A DNA stretch of 64,000 nt, taken from the NCBI GenBank assembly GCA_900547165.1, contig URFZ01000001.1, forward strand, positions 1 to 64,000. The letters run 5' to 3'. The notes beneath the pieces are model-generated. The model saw nothing but the letters and a program-made list of their open reading frames with translations. It was not told the origin of the DNA and did no database searches. How positions within the stretch are numbered: position 1 is the stretch's first letter; each line of letters starts with the position of its first letter. Source of the DNA: an uncultured Eubacteriales bacterium (lineage in GTDB: Bacteria > Bacillota > Clostridia > Oscillospirales > UBA644). The translations under genes and the position numbers were made by a program. Shown piece after piece: positions 1 through 7,680 of the stretch.

Positions 1-57
1 TATGCCGTGAGCCTCTGGCTACAAAAATCGCTGCAAATGTAGCCAATTTGTAGCCAC
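1..57. other. unassigned sequence downstream of guaA
   Basis: No gene is visible here. An inverted repeat GGCTACA...TGTAGCC (18-24 with 39-45) is followed by a second direct GTAGCC unit at 51-56. The sequence lies just beyond the guaA terminator. It could belong to a neighbouring gene cut off by the window edge. Confidence 0.3.
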
Positions 58-110
58 TAAAAAAAGAAAAATCCTGAAAAACGCTGTATTGCCAACGCTT
101 TTCAGGATTC
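58..110 (-). terminator. Rho-independent terminator of guaA
   Basis: On the minus strand a hairpin with arms AATCCTGAAAA and TTTTCAGGATT is followed by a long run of T residues (58-69 read as A on the plus strand). It lies 17 bases past the guaA stop codon, so it should end the xpt-guaA transcript. Confidence 0.85.
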
Positions 111-126
111 AGAAAACACTAAATAT

Positions 127-1659
127 TTATTCCCACTCCACCGTTCCCGGGGGCTTGGAGGTTATGTCGTAAACTACGCGGTTGACGTGGGAAACTTCGT
201 TTATTATGCGGTTGGATACGCGGCCGAGTATTTCATATGGGATGTGCGCCCAGTCGGCCGTCATGAAATCGACCGTAGTGACAGCGCGGATGGCTATAAG
301 CTCATCATATGTGCGGCCGTCGCCCATTACGCCAACGGTCTTTACGCCGGGCAATACGGCAAAGAACTGGCTCATCTTGTCCGCATAGCCGCACTTGTCC
401 ATCTCATCGCGCAGCACCGCATCCGCGTCCTGCAGTATGCGCACCTTTTCGGGAGTGACTTCGCCTATTATGCGCACGCCGAGGCCGGGGCCGGGGAACG
501 GCTGCCGCCATACAAGTTCATGCGGAATGCCCAGCATTTCGCCCACGCGGCGCACTTCATCCTTGAAAAGATCCTTCAGCGGCTCTATCGTGCCAAGGAA
601 CTTTATATCGTCAGGCTGCTTGACCTGGTTATGATGCGTCTTTATAACGGCGGCGTCGCCCTTGCCGCTTTCTATGCGGTCGGGGTATATCGTTCCCTGC
701 GCAAAGAAGCCGTCGCCATAGCTTTCGCGTATCTTGTCCCAGAATACGCGGTAAAACTCCGTGCCGATTATCTTGCGCTTCTGTTCGGGATCGCTTACTC
801 CCTTCAGGCAATCATAGAAATGCTGCTGGCAGTTTATGCGGACAAAATTCATGTCAAACAGCTTTGTGAACGTCTGCTCAACCATATCCCCTTCATCCTT
901 GCGCATAAGGCCCTGATCCACAAATACGCAGGTGAGCTGCTTGCCGACGGCCTTTGAAAGCAGCGCCGCCGCAACGGACGAATCCACACCGCCGCTGAGG
1001 CCCAGCACAACGCCCTTGTCGCCAATGGTGCGCTTAAGCTCGGCAACGGTGGTATCGATAAAGCTGTCCATCTTCCATTCGCCCTTGCAGCCGCAAACAT
1101 CGAACAGGAAGCGGCGGAGCATATCTATGCCGCCTACGGTATGGTTCACCTCAAGGTGGAACTGCACGCCGTAAAGCCGCTTTTCATCGCACTCCATGGC
1201 CGCAACGGGGCATACCGGCGTTTTGGCCGTTATCTTAAATCCCTCCGGAACTTTTGAAATATAATCGCCATGGCTCATCCATGTTATGCCGTGGCCTTCG
1301 TCGAACAGCTTCGAGCCCGTAAGATAGTCCGTTTCCGTTTTGCCGTATTCGCGCGCAGCCGCCGTCTCCGCGGGGGACACGGTGCCGCCCAGCATATACG
1401 CCAATATCTGGCAGCCGTAGCATATGCCCAAAATTGGCACGTTAAGGCCGAATATTTCATCGGATATATGCGGGGAGGTTTCAAGATACACGCTGTTTGG
1501 CCCGCCGGTAAATATCAAGCCCGCGGGCTGCATGGCAGCGAGCTTTGCCATGTCTATTGTGTATGGGACTATTTCGCAGTATACGCCAAGATCGCGCACG
1601 CGGCGGGCAATCAGCTGATTATACTGACCGCCAAAGTCCACAACAATTATTTTCTCCAT
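127..1659 (-). CDS. guaA: GMP synthase (glutamine-hydrolysing)
   Basis: Cytoplasmic enzyme that aminates XMP to GMP with glutamine and ATP, the last step of GMP synthesis. The 510 residues match the usual length. The N-terminal class I glutamine amidotransferase domain has GGPNSVY and the nucleophile Cys80 in GICYGCQ; His168 and Glu170 in QFHLEV complete the triad (QFHPEV is more usual). The PP-loop ATP pyrophosphatase domain shows LSGGVDSS at 221-228, and the C-terminal dimerisation domain ends in the typical DITSKPPGTVEWE. The start lies 4 bases after the xpt stop, so the two genes form an operon channelling salvaged xanthine to GMP. Confidence 0.98.
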   Translation of the reverse strand: MEKIIVVDFGGQYNQLIARRVRDLGVYCEIVPYTIDMAKLAAMQPAGLIFTGGPNSVYLETSPHISDEIFGLNVPILGICYGCQILAYMLGGTVSPAETAAAREYGKTETDYLTGSKLFDEGHGITWMSHGDYISKVPEGFKITAKTPVCPVAAMECDEKRLYGVQFHLEVNHTVGGIDMLRRFLFDVCGCKGEWKMDSFIDTTVAELKRTIGDKGVVLGLSGGVDSSVAAALLSKAVGKQLTCVFVDQGLMRKDEGDMVEQTFTKLFDMNFVRINCQQHFYDCLKGVSDPEQKRKIIGTEFYRVFWDKIRESYGDGFFAQGTIYPDRIESGKGDAAVIKTHHNQVKQPDDIKFLGTIEPLKDLFKDEVRRVGEMLGIPHELVWRQPFPGPGLGVRIIGEVTPEKVRILQDADAVLRDEMDKCGYADKMSQFFAVLPGVKTVGVMGDGRTYDELIAIRAVTTVDFMTADWAHIPYEILGRVSNRIINEVSHVNRVVYDITSKPPGTVEWE

Positions 1660-1663
1660 CCGA

Positions 1664-2242
1664 TTACTCCTCGTTACGGAATACTATGCCGTTTTCGTCG
1701 GCCTTTTCGATTATTGCAAGGGAATGCAGGTTCACGCCTTCGCTCCTCAGGCGCGCGCCGCCGGGCTGGAAGCCCTTTTCAACCGCAACGCCCATGCCTA
1801 TCAGCTGCGCGCCGGCCTGCTCTATTATATCCACCAAGCCATGCAGCGCTTCGCCGTTGGCAAGGAAATCGTCTATAATGAGTACCTTATCGTTGGGACC
1901 GAGCCACTGCTTGCTCATCAGCAGCGTTACTTTCTTTTTATATGTATAGGAGAATATCTCGCTTTTGTACAGGCCGCCTTCGATATTGTCGCTCTTGGCC
2001 TTTTTGGCGAAAATCATGGGCACGCCGAATTCCTCGGCACAGATGGTGGCAAGCGCTATTCCGCTGGCCTCTACCGTAAGCACGGCGGTGATGCCGGTCA
2101 AATCAAAAAGCCGACCGAATTCCTTTGCCATTTCCCGCATAAGTTTAACGTCCACGCGGTGGTTCAAAAATCCGTCGACCTTAATAATGTTGCCGGGCAG
2201 GACTTTGCCCTCTTTCTTGATGCGCTCCTGAAGTACGTTCAT
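1664..2242 (-). CDS. xpt: xanthine phosphoribosyltransferase
   Basis: Purine salvage enzyme that makes XMP from xanthine and PRPP, which GuaA from the next gene converts to GMP. The 192-residue length and the sequence are typical of Bacillus/Clostridia Xpt. The PRPP-binding motif is VLIIDDFLANGEA near residues 125-137, and the N-terminus NVLQERIKKEGKVLPG is characteristic. GGAGAT lies about 10 bases before the ATG. The 5' region was read for a purine riboswitch, which often precedes xpt, and none was seen, so control must work some other way. Confidence 0.96.
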   Translation of the reverse strand: MNVLQERIKKEGKVLPGNIIKVDGFLNHRVDVKLMREMAKEFGRLFDLTGITAVLTVEASGIALATICAEEFGVPMIFAKKAKSDNIEGGLYKSEIFSYTYKKKVTLLMSKQWLGPNDKVLIIDDFLANGEALHGLVDIIEQAGAQLIGMGVAVEKGFQPGGARLRSEGVNLHSLAIIEKADENGIVFRNEE

Positions 2243-2408
2243 AGTGGGGTATATCTCCTATCAAAAGTAATCAAAATAATTACTACTAATTATCGCCCAA
2301 AACCGCCATTAATTCAATAGGCAAATAGGCTAAATGTTTTTTTGACAAACAATAATGTTTTCTTTCTTCCCTTCACAATTATTTCAAATTAGCATTACAA
2401 TGACTCCA

Positions 2409-2436
2409 TTGCTTATTTTTCGATTAAGACTATAAT
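2409..2436 (+). promoter_or_regulatory. sigma-A-type promoter of clpB
   Basis: TTGCTT (2409-2414), 16-base spacer, TATAAT (2431-2436). It lies about 48 bases before the clpB ATG. No CIRCE or CtsR heat-shock operator is recognisable around it. Confidence 0.75.
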
Positions 2437-2445
2437 AGTATTGTA

Positions 2446-2465
2446 ACGGGAACAAAAGTTCCCGT
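2446..2465 (+). promoter_or_regulatory. 5' leader hairpin of clpB
   Basis: A perfect inverted repeat ACGGGAAC-AAAA-GTTCCCGT starts about where transcription should begin and ends just before the ribosome binding site AGGAGGT. As RNA it forms an 8-bp stem with a 4-base loop at the extreme 5' end. It could stabilise the mRNA or act as a DNA operator; the sequence does not decide between these. Confidence 0.5.
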
Positions 2466-2483
2466 GGGCAGGAGGTAACCCCT

Positions 2484-5075
2484 ATGAACATAAACAAACT
2501 TACGCAAAGATCGCTTGAGGCGGTGCAGTCCGCCCAAAGCATAGCGGTATCGCATAACAATCAGCAGGTGGATCAGGAGCATTTGTGCGCGGCGCTCCTT
2601 GGTCAGGAGGATTCGCTCATAAAGAGCCTTATCGAGCGCATGGGTTCCGATGCGGAGGGCTTCGCGGGCGCAGTAGGCGCGGCGATAGCAAGGCTGCCGC
2701 AGGTAACCGGTTCCAGCCGCGAGGCGGATAGGATATACGTTACGCAGGATCTTGACAAGGCGCTGAACAAGGCCGAGGAAATAGCCATCCATATGAAGGA
2801 CGAGTATGTTTCCGTGGAGCATTTGTTTCTTGGCATGATGGAGCAGCCCAACTCCGCCATGAGAGAGCTGTTTTCCCTCTATAACATAAAGAAGAACGAC
2901 TTCCTTAAAGCCCTTGAAGAAGTGCGCGGCGGCGCAAGGGTAACTACCGACAACCCCGAAGGCACATACGATGCGCTGAACAAATACGCACAGGACCTTG
3001 TTGAGCTTGCGCGCAGGCAGAAGCTTGATCCCGTTATCGGCCGCGATGACGAGGTAAGGAACGTTATACGCATACTGTCGCGTAAAACCAAGAACAACCC
3101 CGTGCTGATAGGTGAACCGGGCGTTGGTAAAACGGCCATAGCCGAAGGCCTTGCGCAGAGGATAGTGCGCGGGGACGTACCGGCCAACCTGAAGGAGCGC
3201 AAGATATTCTCGCTGGATATGGGCGCGCTGATAGCGGGCGCAAAGTTCCGCGGCGAATTTGAGGAAAGGCTGAAGGCCGTGCTGGGCGAGGTCAAGCGCA
3301 GCGAAGGCAAGATAATACTGTTTATCGATGAACTGCACACAATAGTTGGCGCGGGCAAAACCGAAGGCAGCATGGATGCCGGCAATCTGCTCAAGCCCAT
3401 GCTTGCGCGCGGCGAGCTGCACTGCATAGGCGCAACCACGCTTGACGAATACCGCAAGTACATCGAAAAAGACGCCGCGCTTTCCCGCCGTTTCCAGCCG
3501 GTAATGGTGGATGAGCCGAGCGTTGAGGATACAATATCCATACTGCGCGGCCTGAAGGAGCGCTACGAGGTTTACCACGGCGTTAAGATAAGCGACAACG
3601 CGCTTATAGCCGCGGCAACCCTTTCGCACAGATATATAAGCGACCGTTTCCTGCCGGACAAGGCGATAGACCTTGTGGATGAAGCCTGCGCGCTGATAAG
3701 GACGGAAATGGACTCTATGCCCACGGAGCTTGACGAACTTTCCCGCAAGATAATGCAGCTTGAAATTGAAGAAGCGGCATTGAAAAAGGAATCCGACAAG
3801 CTGAGCGAGGAGCATCTGAAAGAGATACAGAAAACCCTTGCCGACGACCGCGAGAAATTCAAGCAGCTCAAGGCCAAATGGGACAAGGAAAAGGATTCCA
3901 TCAAGAACGTGCAGCGCATACGCGGCGAGATAGAAGACCTTAATGCGCAGATGGAGCGCGCCGAACGCGAATATGACCTCAATAAGGCGGCCGAGCTGAA
4001 ATACGGCAAGCTGCCGAAGCTGAAGGAAGAGCTTGACCATGCCGAAAAGGAAATGGAGAAGGGCAAAGCGAGCGGACTGCTGCGCGACCGCGTGACGGAA
4101 GACGAAATTGCCCGCATAGTTGCCCGCTGGACCGGCATACCGGTAGCAAGACTGATGGAGGGTGAACGCGAAAAGCTGCTGCGCCTTGAAGATATTCTGC
4201 ATCAGCGCGTGATAGGTCAGGATGAGGCCGTAAAGACCGTATCCAACGCCATTCTGCGCACAAGGGCCGGCCTGAAGGATCCTTCAAAGCCCATAGGCAG
4301 TTTCCTGTTCCTCGGCCCCACTGGCGTGGGCAAGACGGAGCTCGCAAAAGCGCTTGCCGAGGCGCTGTTTGACGACGAGAACAACATGGTGCGTATAGAC
4401 ATGAGCGAATACATGGAGAAATACTCCGTGGCCCGCCTGATAGGCGCACCTCCGGGATACGTCGGCTATGATGAGGGCGGTCAGCTTACCGAGGCTGTGC
4501 GCAGAAAGCCTTACTGCGTTGTGCTGTTCGACGAGATTGAAAAGGCTCATCCGGACGTTTTCAACGTGCTGCTGCAGGTGCTTGACGACGGCCGCATGAC
4601 CGATTCGCAGGGCCGCACGGTGGACTTCAAGAATACCGTAATAGTAATGACCAGCAACCTTGGCAGCCAGTACATACTGGACGGCATAAAGGACGGCAAG
4701 ATAACTGAGGAAGCGCGCAATCAGGTAAACGCGCTGCTTAAGCAGAGCTTCCGCCCCGAGTTCCTTAACAGGATAGATGACATAGTGTTCTATAAGCCGC
4801 TTGATAAGCAGGAGATATTTGCCATAACCGAGCTTATGCTCAAGGATATCCGCCGTCGCCTTGCCGAACGCAGGCTGGACGTGCAGCTTACAGATGCCGC
4901 AAAGCACTATATTGCCGATGCCGGTTACGATCCGCATTACGGCGCAAGGCCGCTCAAGAGACTGCTTCAGTCCAAGCTTGAAACGCTGCTTGCCCGCAAG
5001 ATAATCGAATCCGACCCCGAGCCCGGTACGGTTTACACCGTGGACTGCGTAAACGGGGAATTGGTGGTTAAATAA
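2484..5075 (+). CDS. clpB: ATP-dependent protein disaggregase ClpB
   Basis: AAA+ Hsp100 unfoldase that resolubilises aggregated proteins with DnaK. At 863 residues it matches the family length. Domains in order: Clp N domain (about 1-145), first AAA+ module with Walker A GEPGVGKTAIAEG near 207, the long coiled-coil middle domain (about 400-530) that separates ClpB from ClpA/ClpC, second AAA+ module with GPTGVGKTELAK near 610, the GAPPGYVGYDEGG signature, and the C-terminal small domain. The start is fixed by AGGAGGT 8 bases upstream. The gene stands alone between its own promoter and terminator. No heat-shock operator of known type is visible. Confidence 0.98.
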   Translation: MNINKLTQRSLEAVQSAQSIAVSHNNQQVDQEHLCAALLGQEDSLIKSLIERMGSDAEGFAGAVGAAIARLPQVTGSSREADRIYVTQDLDKALNKAEEIAIHMKDEYVSVEHLFLGMMEQPNSAMRELFSLYNIKKNDFLKALEEVRGGARVTTDNPEGTYDALNKYAQDLVELARRQKLDPVIGRDDEVRNVIRILSRKTKNNPVLIGEPGVGKTAIAEGLAQRIVRGDVPANLKERKIFSLDMGALIAGAKFRGEFEERLKAVLGEVKRSEGKIILFIDELHTIVGAGKTEGSMDAGNLLKPMLARGELHCIGATTLDEYRKYIEKDAALSRRFQPVMVDEPSVEDTISILRGLKERYEVYHGVKISDNALIAAATLSHRYISDRFLPDKAIDLVDEACALIRTEMDSMPTELDELSRKIMQLEIEEAALKKESDKLSEEHLKEIQKTLADDREKFKQLKAKWDKEKDSIKNVQRIRGEIEDLNAQMERAEREYDLNKAAELKYGKLPKLKEELDHAEKEMEKGKASGLLRDRVTEDEIARIVARWTGIPVARLMEGEREKLLRLEDILHQRVIGQDEAVKTVSNAILRTRAGLKDPSKPIGSFLFLGPTGVGKTELAKALAEALFDDENNMVRIDMSEYMEKYSVARLIGAPPGYVGYDEGGQLTEAVRRKPYCVVLFDEIEKAHPDVFNVLLQVLDDGRMTDSQGRTVDFKNTVIVMTSNLGSQYILDGIKDGKITEEARNQVNALLKQSFRPEFLNRIDDIVFYKPLDKQEIFAITELMLKDIRRRLAERRLDVQLTDAAKHYIADAGYDPHYGARPLKRLLQSKLETLLARKIIESDPEPGTVYTVDCVNGELVVK

Positions 5076-5081
5076 TCTTAT

Positions 5082-5125
5082 ACAGCAAAAGACCGCATAG
5101 AAATATGCGGCCTTTTGCTGTTTTG
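5082..5125 (+). terminator. Rho-independent terminator of clpB
   Basis: ACAGCAAAAGACCGCAT and ATGCGGCCTTTTGCTGT form a 17-bp stem with one mismatch, followed by TTTT, immediately after the clpB stop. Confidence 0.85.
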
Positions 5126-5143
5126 GGCTATATGCCTGTTTGC

Positions 5144-5287
5144 TTAGCTGCGGAGCGGCTCCGTGCGGCGGGTATCATCGCCGGGCTGATGCTCCGCATC
5201 GCCCTTTCCTGCGCTGTCTTGCGCGGCAAGCGTACCGGTCAGGTTCTTTTTAAGAGGCAGATAGCTCTCGTCGTAGCTGAACTTCAT
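5144..5287 (-). CDS. candidate small protein, 47 residues, unknown
   Basis: An open frame runs from an ATG preceded by GGGAG (9-base spacing) to TAA, between the terminators of clpB and rpmB. The product begins MKFSYDESYLPLKKNLTG and has a polar, acidic C-terminal half (GKGDAEHQPGDD). There is no signal peptide or membrane segment and no family is recognised. The good ribosome binding site is the main support. No clear promoter is visible, and the frame could be chance. Confidence 0.4.
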   Translation of the reverse strand: MKFSYDESYLPLKKNLTGTLAAQDSAGKGDAEHQPGDDTRRTEPLRS

Positions 5288-5373
5288 CTCTTAATCTCCC
5301 TTTCACTTTTCGCTCACCAATAGCATTTGCCCAAAGCGCATTTGATATGCTATGATAAAGAATGGTATTTTGC

Positions 5374-5409
5374 ATAAAGAAAACGCGGCATCCCCGAAGG
5401 AACGCCGCG
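5374..5409 (-). terminator. Rho-independent terminator of rpmB
   Basis: On the minus strand CGCGGCGTTCC-TTCG-GGGATGCCGCG forms a stem closed by a UUCG tetraloop and is followed by TTTTCTTT, 24 bases past the rpmB stop. Confidence 0.88.
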
Positions 5410-5432
5410 CATATGCACAGAAATCGCTTTTA

Positions 5433-5624
5433 TTAGAAGCTGCGCTCAACCTTGCCGGAACGAAGGCAGCGAGTGCAAACATTCACCTTGCGCACAGTGC
5501 CGTTAACCACCGCGTGAACGGTCTGAATGTTGGGAGCCCAAGTGGTCCTGGTCTTTCTGTTGGAATGGCTTACCAGATTACCGCTCATAACGCCCTTCTT
5601 GCATATTTCGCAGTACTTACCCAT
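5433..5624 (-). CDS. rpmB: 50S ribosomal protein L28
   Basis: Structural protein of the large ribosomal subunit. The 63 residues are the normal length. It begins GKYCEICKKGVMSGNLVSHS and ends with VCTRCLRSGKVERSF; the two CxxC pairs make this the zinc-binding (C+) form. AAGGAGGTG lies 8 bases before the ATG. The gene is monocistronic, with its own promoter and terminator, as is common in Firmicutes. Confidence 0.98.
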   Translation of the reverse strand: MGKYCEICKKGVMSGNLVSHSNRKTRTTWAPNIQTVHAVVNGTVRKVNVCTRCLRSGKVERSF

Positions 5625-5675
5625 GCATTACACCTCCTTACGACGGTAGCGTGCGTTTTTACTCAAACAGATAGT

Positions 5676-5704
5676 ATTTTAGCACGGTGTTCAAGCTTTT
5701 GCAA
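5676..5704 (-). promoter_or_regulatory. sigma-A-type promoter of rpmB
   Basis: On the minus strand TTGCAA (5699-5704), 17-base spacer, TAAAAT (5676-5681), about 50 bases before the start codon. Confidence 0.8.
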
Positions 5705-5720
5705 GCAAAAAATAATTTAT

Positions 5721-5738
5721 TTTATGCATTTGCATAAA
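5721..5738. promoter_or_regulatory. palindrome between the rpmB and yitT promoters
   Basis: A perfect inverted repeat TTTATGCA-TT-TGCATAAA lies 8 bases upstream of the yitT -35 box and 16 bases upstream of the divergent rpmB -35 box. Its size and symmetry suit a dimeric DNA-binding protein, but no regulator is identified. Confidence 0.4.
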
Positions 5739-5746
5739 TAGTCAGT

Positions 5747-5776
5747 TTGACAAGGACATAAAGGCGGTGTTACAAT
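5747..5776 (+). promoter_or_regulatory. sigma-A-type promoter of yitT-maf
   Basis: TTGACA (5747-5752), 18-base spacer, TACAAT (5771-5776). Its position shows that the GTG at 5767 cannot be the start codon and supports the ATG at 5824. Confidence 0.8.
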
Positions 5777-5823
5777 CGGTTGTCCGCAAAAATAGCGGGC
5801 GCGCAAAGGAGGATATTTTATAT

Positions 5824-6693
5824 ATGACGACTGAAAGAAAAGCAAAGTTGAAAGAGATTTTGATGGATCTGCTGTTCGATATAATAGGCGGCATTCTTTA
5901 CGCCGCGGGAATATACAGCTTCGCCTCGCAGGCGGAGTTCGCCCCGGGCGGCATATCCGGCCTTGCCATAATCATAAACCACTTTACCCAGTGGCCCATC
6001 GGTATATGCACGCTGGTGCTAAACATTCCGATAGTTATAATATGCATAAGGACGCTGGGCAAAAAGTTTTTCTTCAAGTCTATCAAGACAATGGTCATAA
6101 GCACCGTTATAATAGACTTCGTATTCCCGCTGCTGCCCGTATATAAAGGCGATGCGCTCATGGCGGCGCTGTTCGCGGGCGCGCTTAGCGGCGCGGGGCT
6201 TGCGCTGGTATATTGGCGCGGCTCCTCCACCGGCGGCACGGATTTTCTTATAATGAGCCTTAGGAAAAAGTTCCCCCATCTTTCCATCGGCACCATATCC
6301 ATATGCATTGACGGCATGGTAATACTGCTGGGCGGCGTTGTATTCGGCAGGATAGACGCCGTGCTGCAGGGCATAGTTATGACGGCCGTAAGCACCACGG
6401 TGATAGACAAGATAACCGCCGGATTCATGACGGGCCAGGTAACTTTCATAGTGACCGGCAAGCCGAAAGAAATATCCGATGAGATAATGCACAGCATAGG
6501 CCGCGGCGTAACGAGCATAAAGGGCACGGGCATGTTCTCCGGCTCAGATCGGACTATACTCATGTGCGCCTGTTCCCGCGCGGAGGCCTGCCACATCCGC
6601 GGCATAGCATACAGCGTGGATAAATCCGCACTGGTGCTGCTTTGCCCCTACGACACTGCATACGGGCTTGGATTCCAGCAGCTATCCGATTAA
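5824..6693 (+). CDS. YitT family membrane protein (DUF161/DUF2179)
   Basis: Integral membrane protein of 289 residues with about five hydrophobic segments in the first 200 residues (for example ILYAAGIYSFASQ, LALVYWRGSSTGGTDF). A C-terminal cytoplasmic DUF2179-type domain follows (GQVTFIVTGKPKEISDEI...KGTGMFSG). STGGTDF and GGISGLA are typical of the family. The transported substrate, if any, is unknown. The frame is open 19 codons further upstream, but the promoter lies there and AAAGGAGG precedes this ATG. The maf gene follows after 11 bases, so the two are cotranscribed. Confidence 0.9.
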   Translation: MTTERKAKLKEILMDLLFDIIGGILYAAGIYSFASQAEFAPGGISGLAIIINHFTQWPIGICTLVLNIPIVIICIRTLGKKFFFKSIKTMVISTVIIDFVFPLLPVYKGDALMAALFAGALSGAGLALVYWRGSSTGGTDFLIMSLRKKFPHLSIGTISICIDGMVILLGGVVFGRIDAVLQGIVMTAVSTTVIDKITAGFMTGQVTFIVTGKPKEISDEIMHSIGRGVTSIKGTGMFSGSDRTILMCACSRAEACHIRGIAYSVDKSALVLLCPYDTAYGLGFQQLSD

Positions 6694-6704
6694 AGGAGGA
6701 AAAG

Positions 6705-7280
6705 ATGGAACTTATACTTGCATCCGCTTCCCCACGGCGCAGGGAAATGCTTACCCTTATGGGGTATGACTTTACCGTTAAGCCAAGCCGGGCCGAAGAA
6801 AACATAGGTCATTGCGCGCCGGGCGAATATGTAAGCCGCCTTGCGCGGATAAAGGCCGCAGCCGTTGCGGAGGAAAACCCGGGCTGCTGCGTGCTCGGCT
6901 CCGACACAATAGTTTACCTTGACGGCGAAATTTTGGGCAAACCGCGTGATGAAGAAGATGCTTTCCACATACTGTCCACGCTCAGCGGCCGCACGCACAC
7001 CGTGTTCACGGGCGTTGCCATAATAGCCGGTGACAAGGAAACCATATTCTATGACAAGACCGAAGTCACGTTCAAAACGCTCGAGCCGGACGAAATACGC
7101 GACTATATAGCCACAGGCGAGCCTATGGACAAAGCCGGCGCATACGGCATACAGGGGCCGGCGACGGTGCTGGTAGAAAAGATAGACGGCTGCTACTTCA
7201 CGGTAATAGGGCTGCCCAATCCAAAGGTATACGATGCGTTGAAGGCCATGGGCATACTGCCTAAATGGCGGCAGCATTAA
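6705..7280 (+). CDS. maf: Maf family nucleoside triphosphate pyrophosphatase
   Basis: Cytoplasmic house-cleaning enzyme. Family members hydrolyse dTTP, UTP or modified pyrimidine triphosphates to the monophosphates. The 191 residues are standard. The substrate-binding motif SASPRRREML (7-16), the acidic SDTIVYLDGEILGKP block and the GAYGIQG motif are all present. The start is chosen at the ATG preceded by AAAGGAGGAAAAG, although the frame stays open further upstream. It is the second gene after yitT. Confidence 0.95.
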   Translation: MELILASASPRRREMLTLMGYDFTVKPSRAEENIGHCAPGEYVSRLARIKAAAVAEENPGCCVLGSDTIVYLDGEILGKPRDEEDAFHILSTLSGRTHTVFTGVAIIAGDKETIFYDKTEVTFKTLEPDEIRDYIATGEPMDKAGAYGIQGPATVLVEKIDGCYFTVIGLPNPKVYDALKAMGILPKWRQH

Positions 7281-7509
7281 ATTGCTCTATTTTTGCCGAA
7301 AAAGCACCGCCTTTGGCGAAGTGCTTGATCAAGGGCCGCGGAAATAGTATCATAAGCTCACAGGCCGCAAACAAAAAAATGCGGAAGGTCGAATGGGCGC
7401 GGCAATATCCCGGCAGCATATGTCGGGATATTGTATTTATAAGAAAGTGTCTGTTTGTCTGTATAAATCGACCCTCTCAAAAAAATTTTAACTTTTTTGA
7501 AAAAAGGGG
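7281..7509. other. intergenic stretch with hairpins after maf
   Basis: No gene is seen. Three inverted repeats lie here. AAGCAC..GTGCTT is near 7303-7325. CAATATCCCG/CGGGATATTG (7403-7433) is followed by a weak T-rich run and may terminate maf. TCAAAAAA/TTTTTTGA is at 7477-7500. No known small RNA was recognised. Confidence 0.4.
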
Positions 7510-7538
7510 TTGCCAAATACGGAATCACGCGCTATAAT
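7510..7538 (+). promoter_or_regulatory. promoter of tRNA-Asn
   Basis: TTGCCA (7510-7515), 17-base spacer, TATAAT (7533-7538), ending 14 bases before the mature tRNA 5' end. Confidence 0.85.
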
Positions 7539-7552
7539 AACACTTGTTCCGT

Positions 7553-7628
7553 TCCTCCTTAGCTCAGTCGGTAGAGCATGCGGCTGTTAACCGCAGTGTC
7601 GTTGGTTCGAGTCCAACAGGGGGAGCCA
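7553..7628 (+). tRNA. tRNA-Asn (anticodon GTT)
   Basis: A 76-base cloverleaf. The acceptor stem TCCTCCT pairs with AGGGGGA (one G-T pair). The D arm is AGCTCAGTCGGTAGAGC, the anticodon loop CTGTTAA, the T arm contains GGTTCGAGTCC, and the terminal CCA is encoded. It is flanked by its own promoter and terminator. Confidence 0.97.
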
Positions 7629-7631
7629 GTT

Positions 7632-7664
7632 AAAGCCGGAAGCGATTGCTTCCGGCTTTTGATT
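7632..7664 (+). terminator. Rho-independent terminator of tRNA-Asn
   Basis: AAGCCGGAAGC-GATT-GCTTCCGGCTT followed by a T-rich run, 3 bases past the tRNA. Confidence 0.9.
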
Positions 7665-7680
7665 TATCCCGATACCGGAA

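Noticed and set aside
2243..2408. Purine riboswitch upstream of xpt
   Set aside because: Conserved core elements of the guanine aptamer could not be found on the minus strand.
2400..2483. CIRCE or CtsR operator before clpB
   Set aside because: Neither the TTAGCACTC repeat nor tandem GGTCAAA heptads are seen; only the ACGGGAAC hairpin is present.
2430..4202. 590-codon open frame opposite clpB
   Set aside because: It is the antisense of a highly conserved gene, with no ribosome binding site or recognisable family; such frames arise from codon bias.
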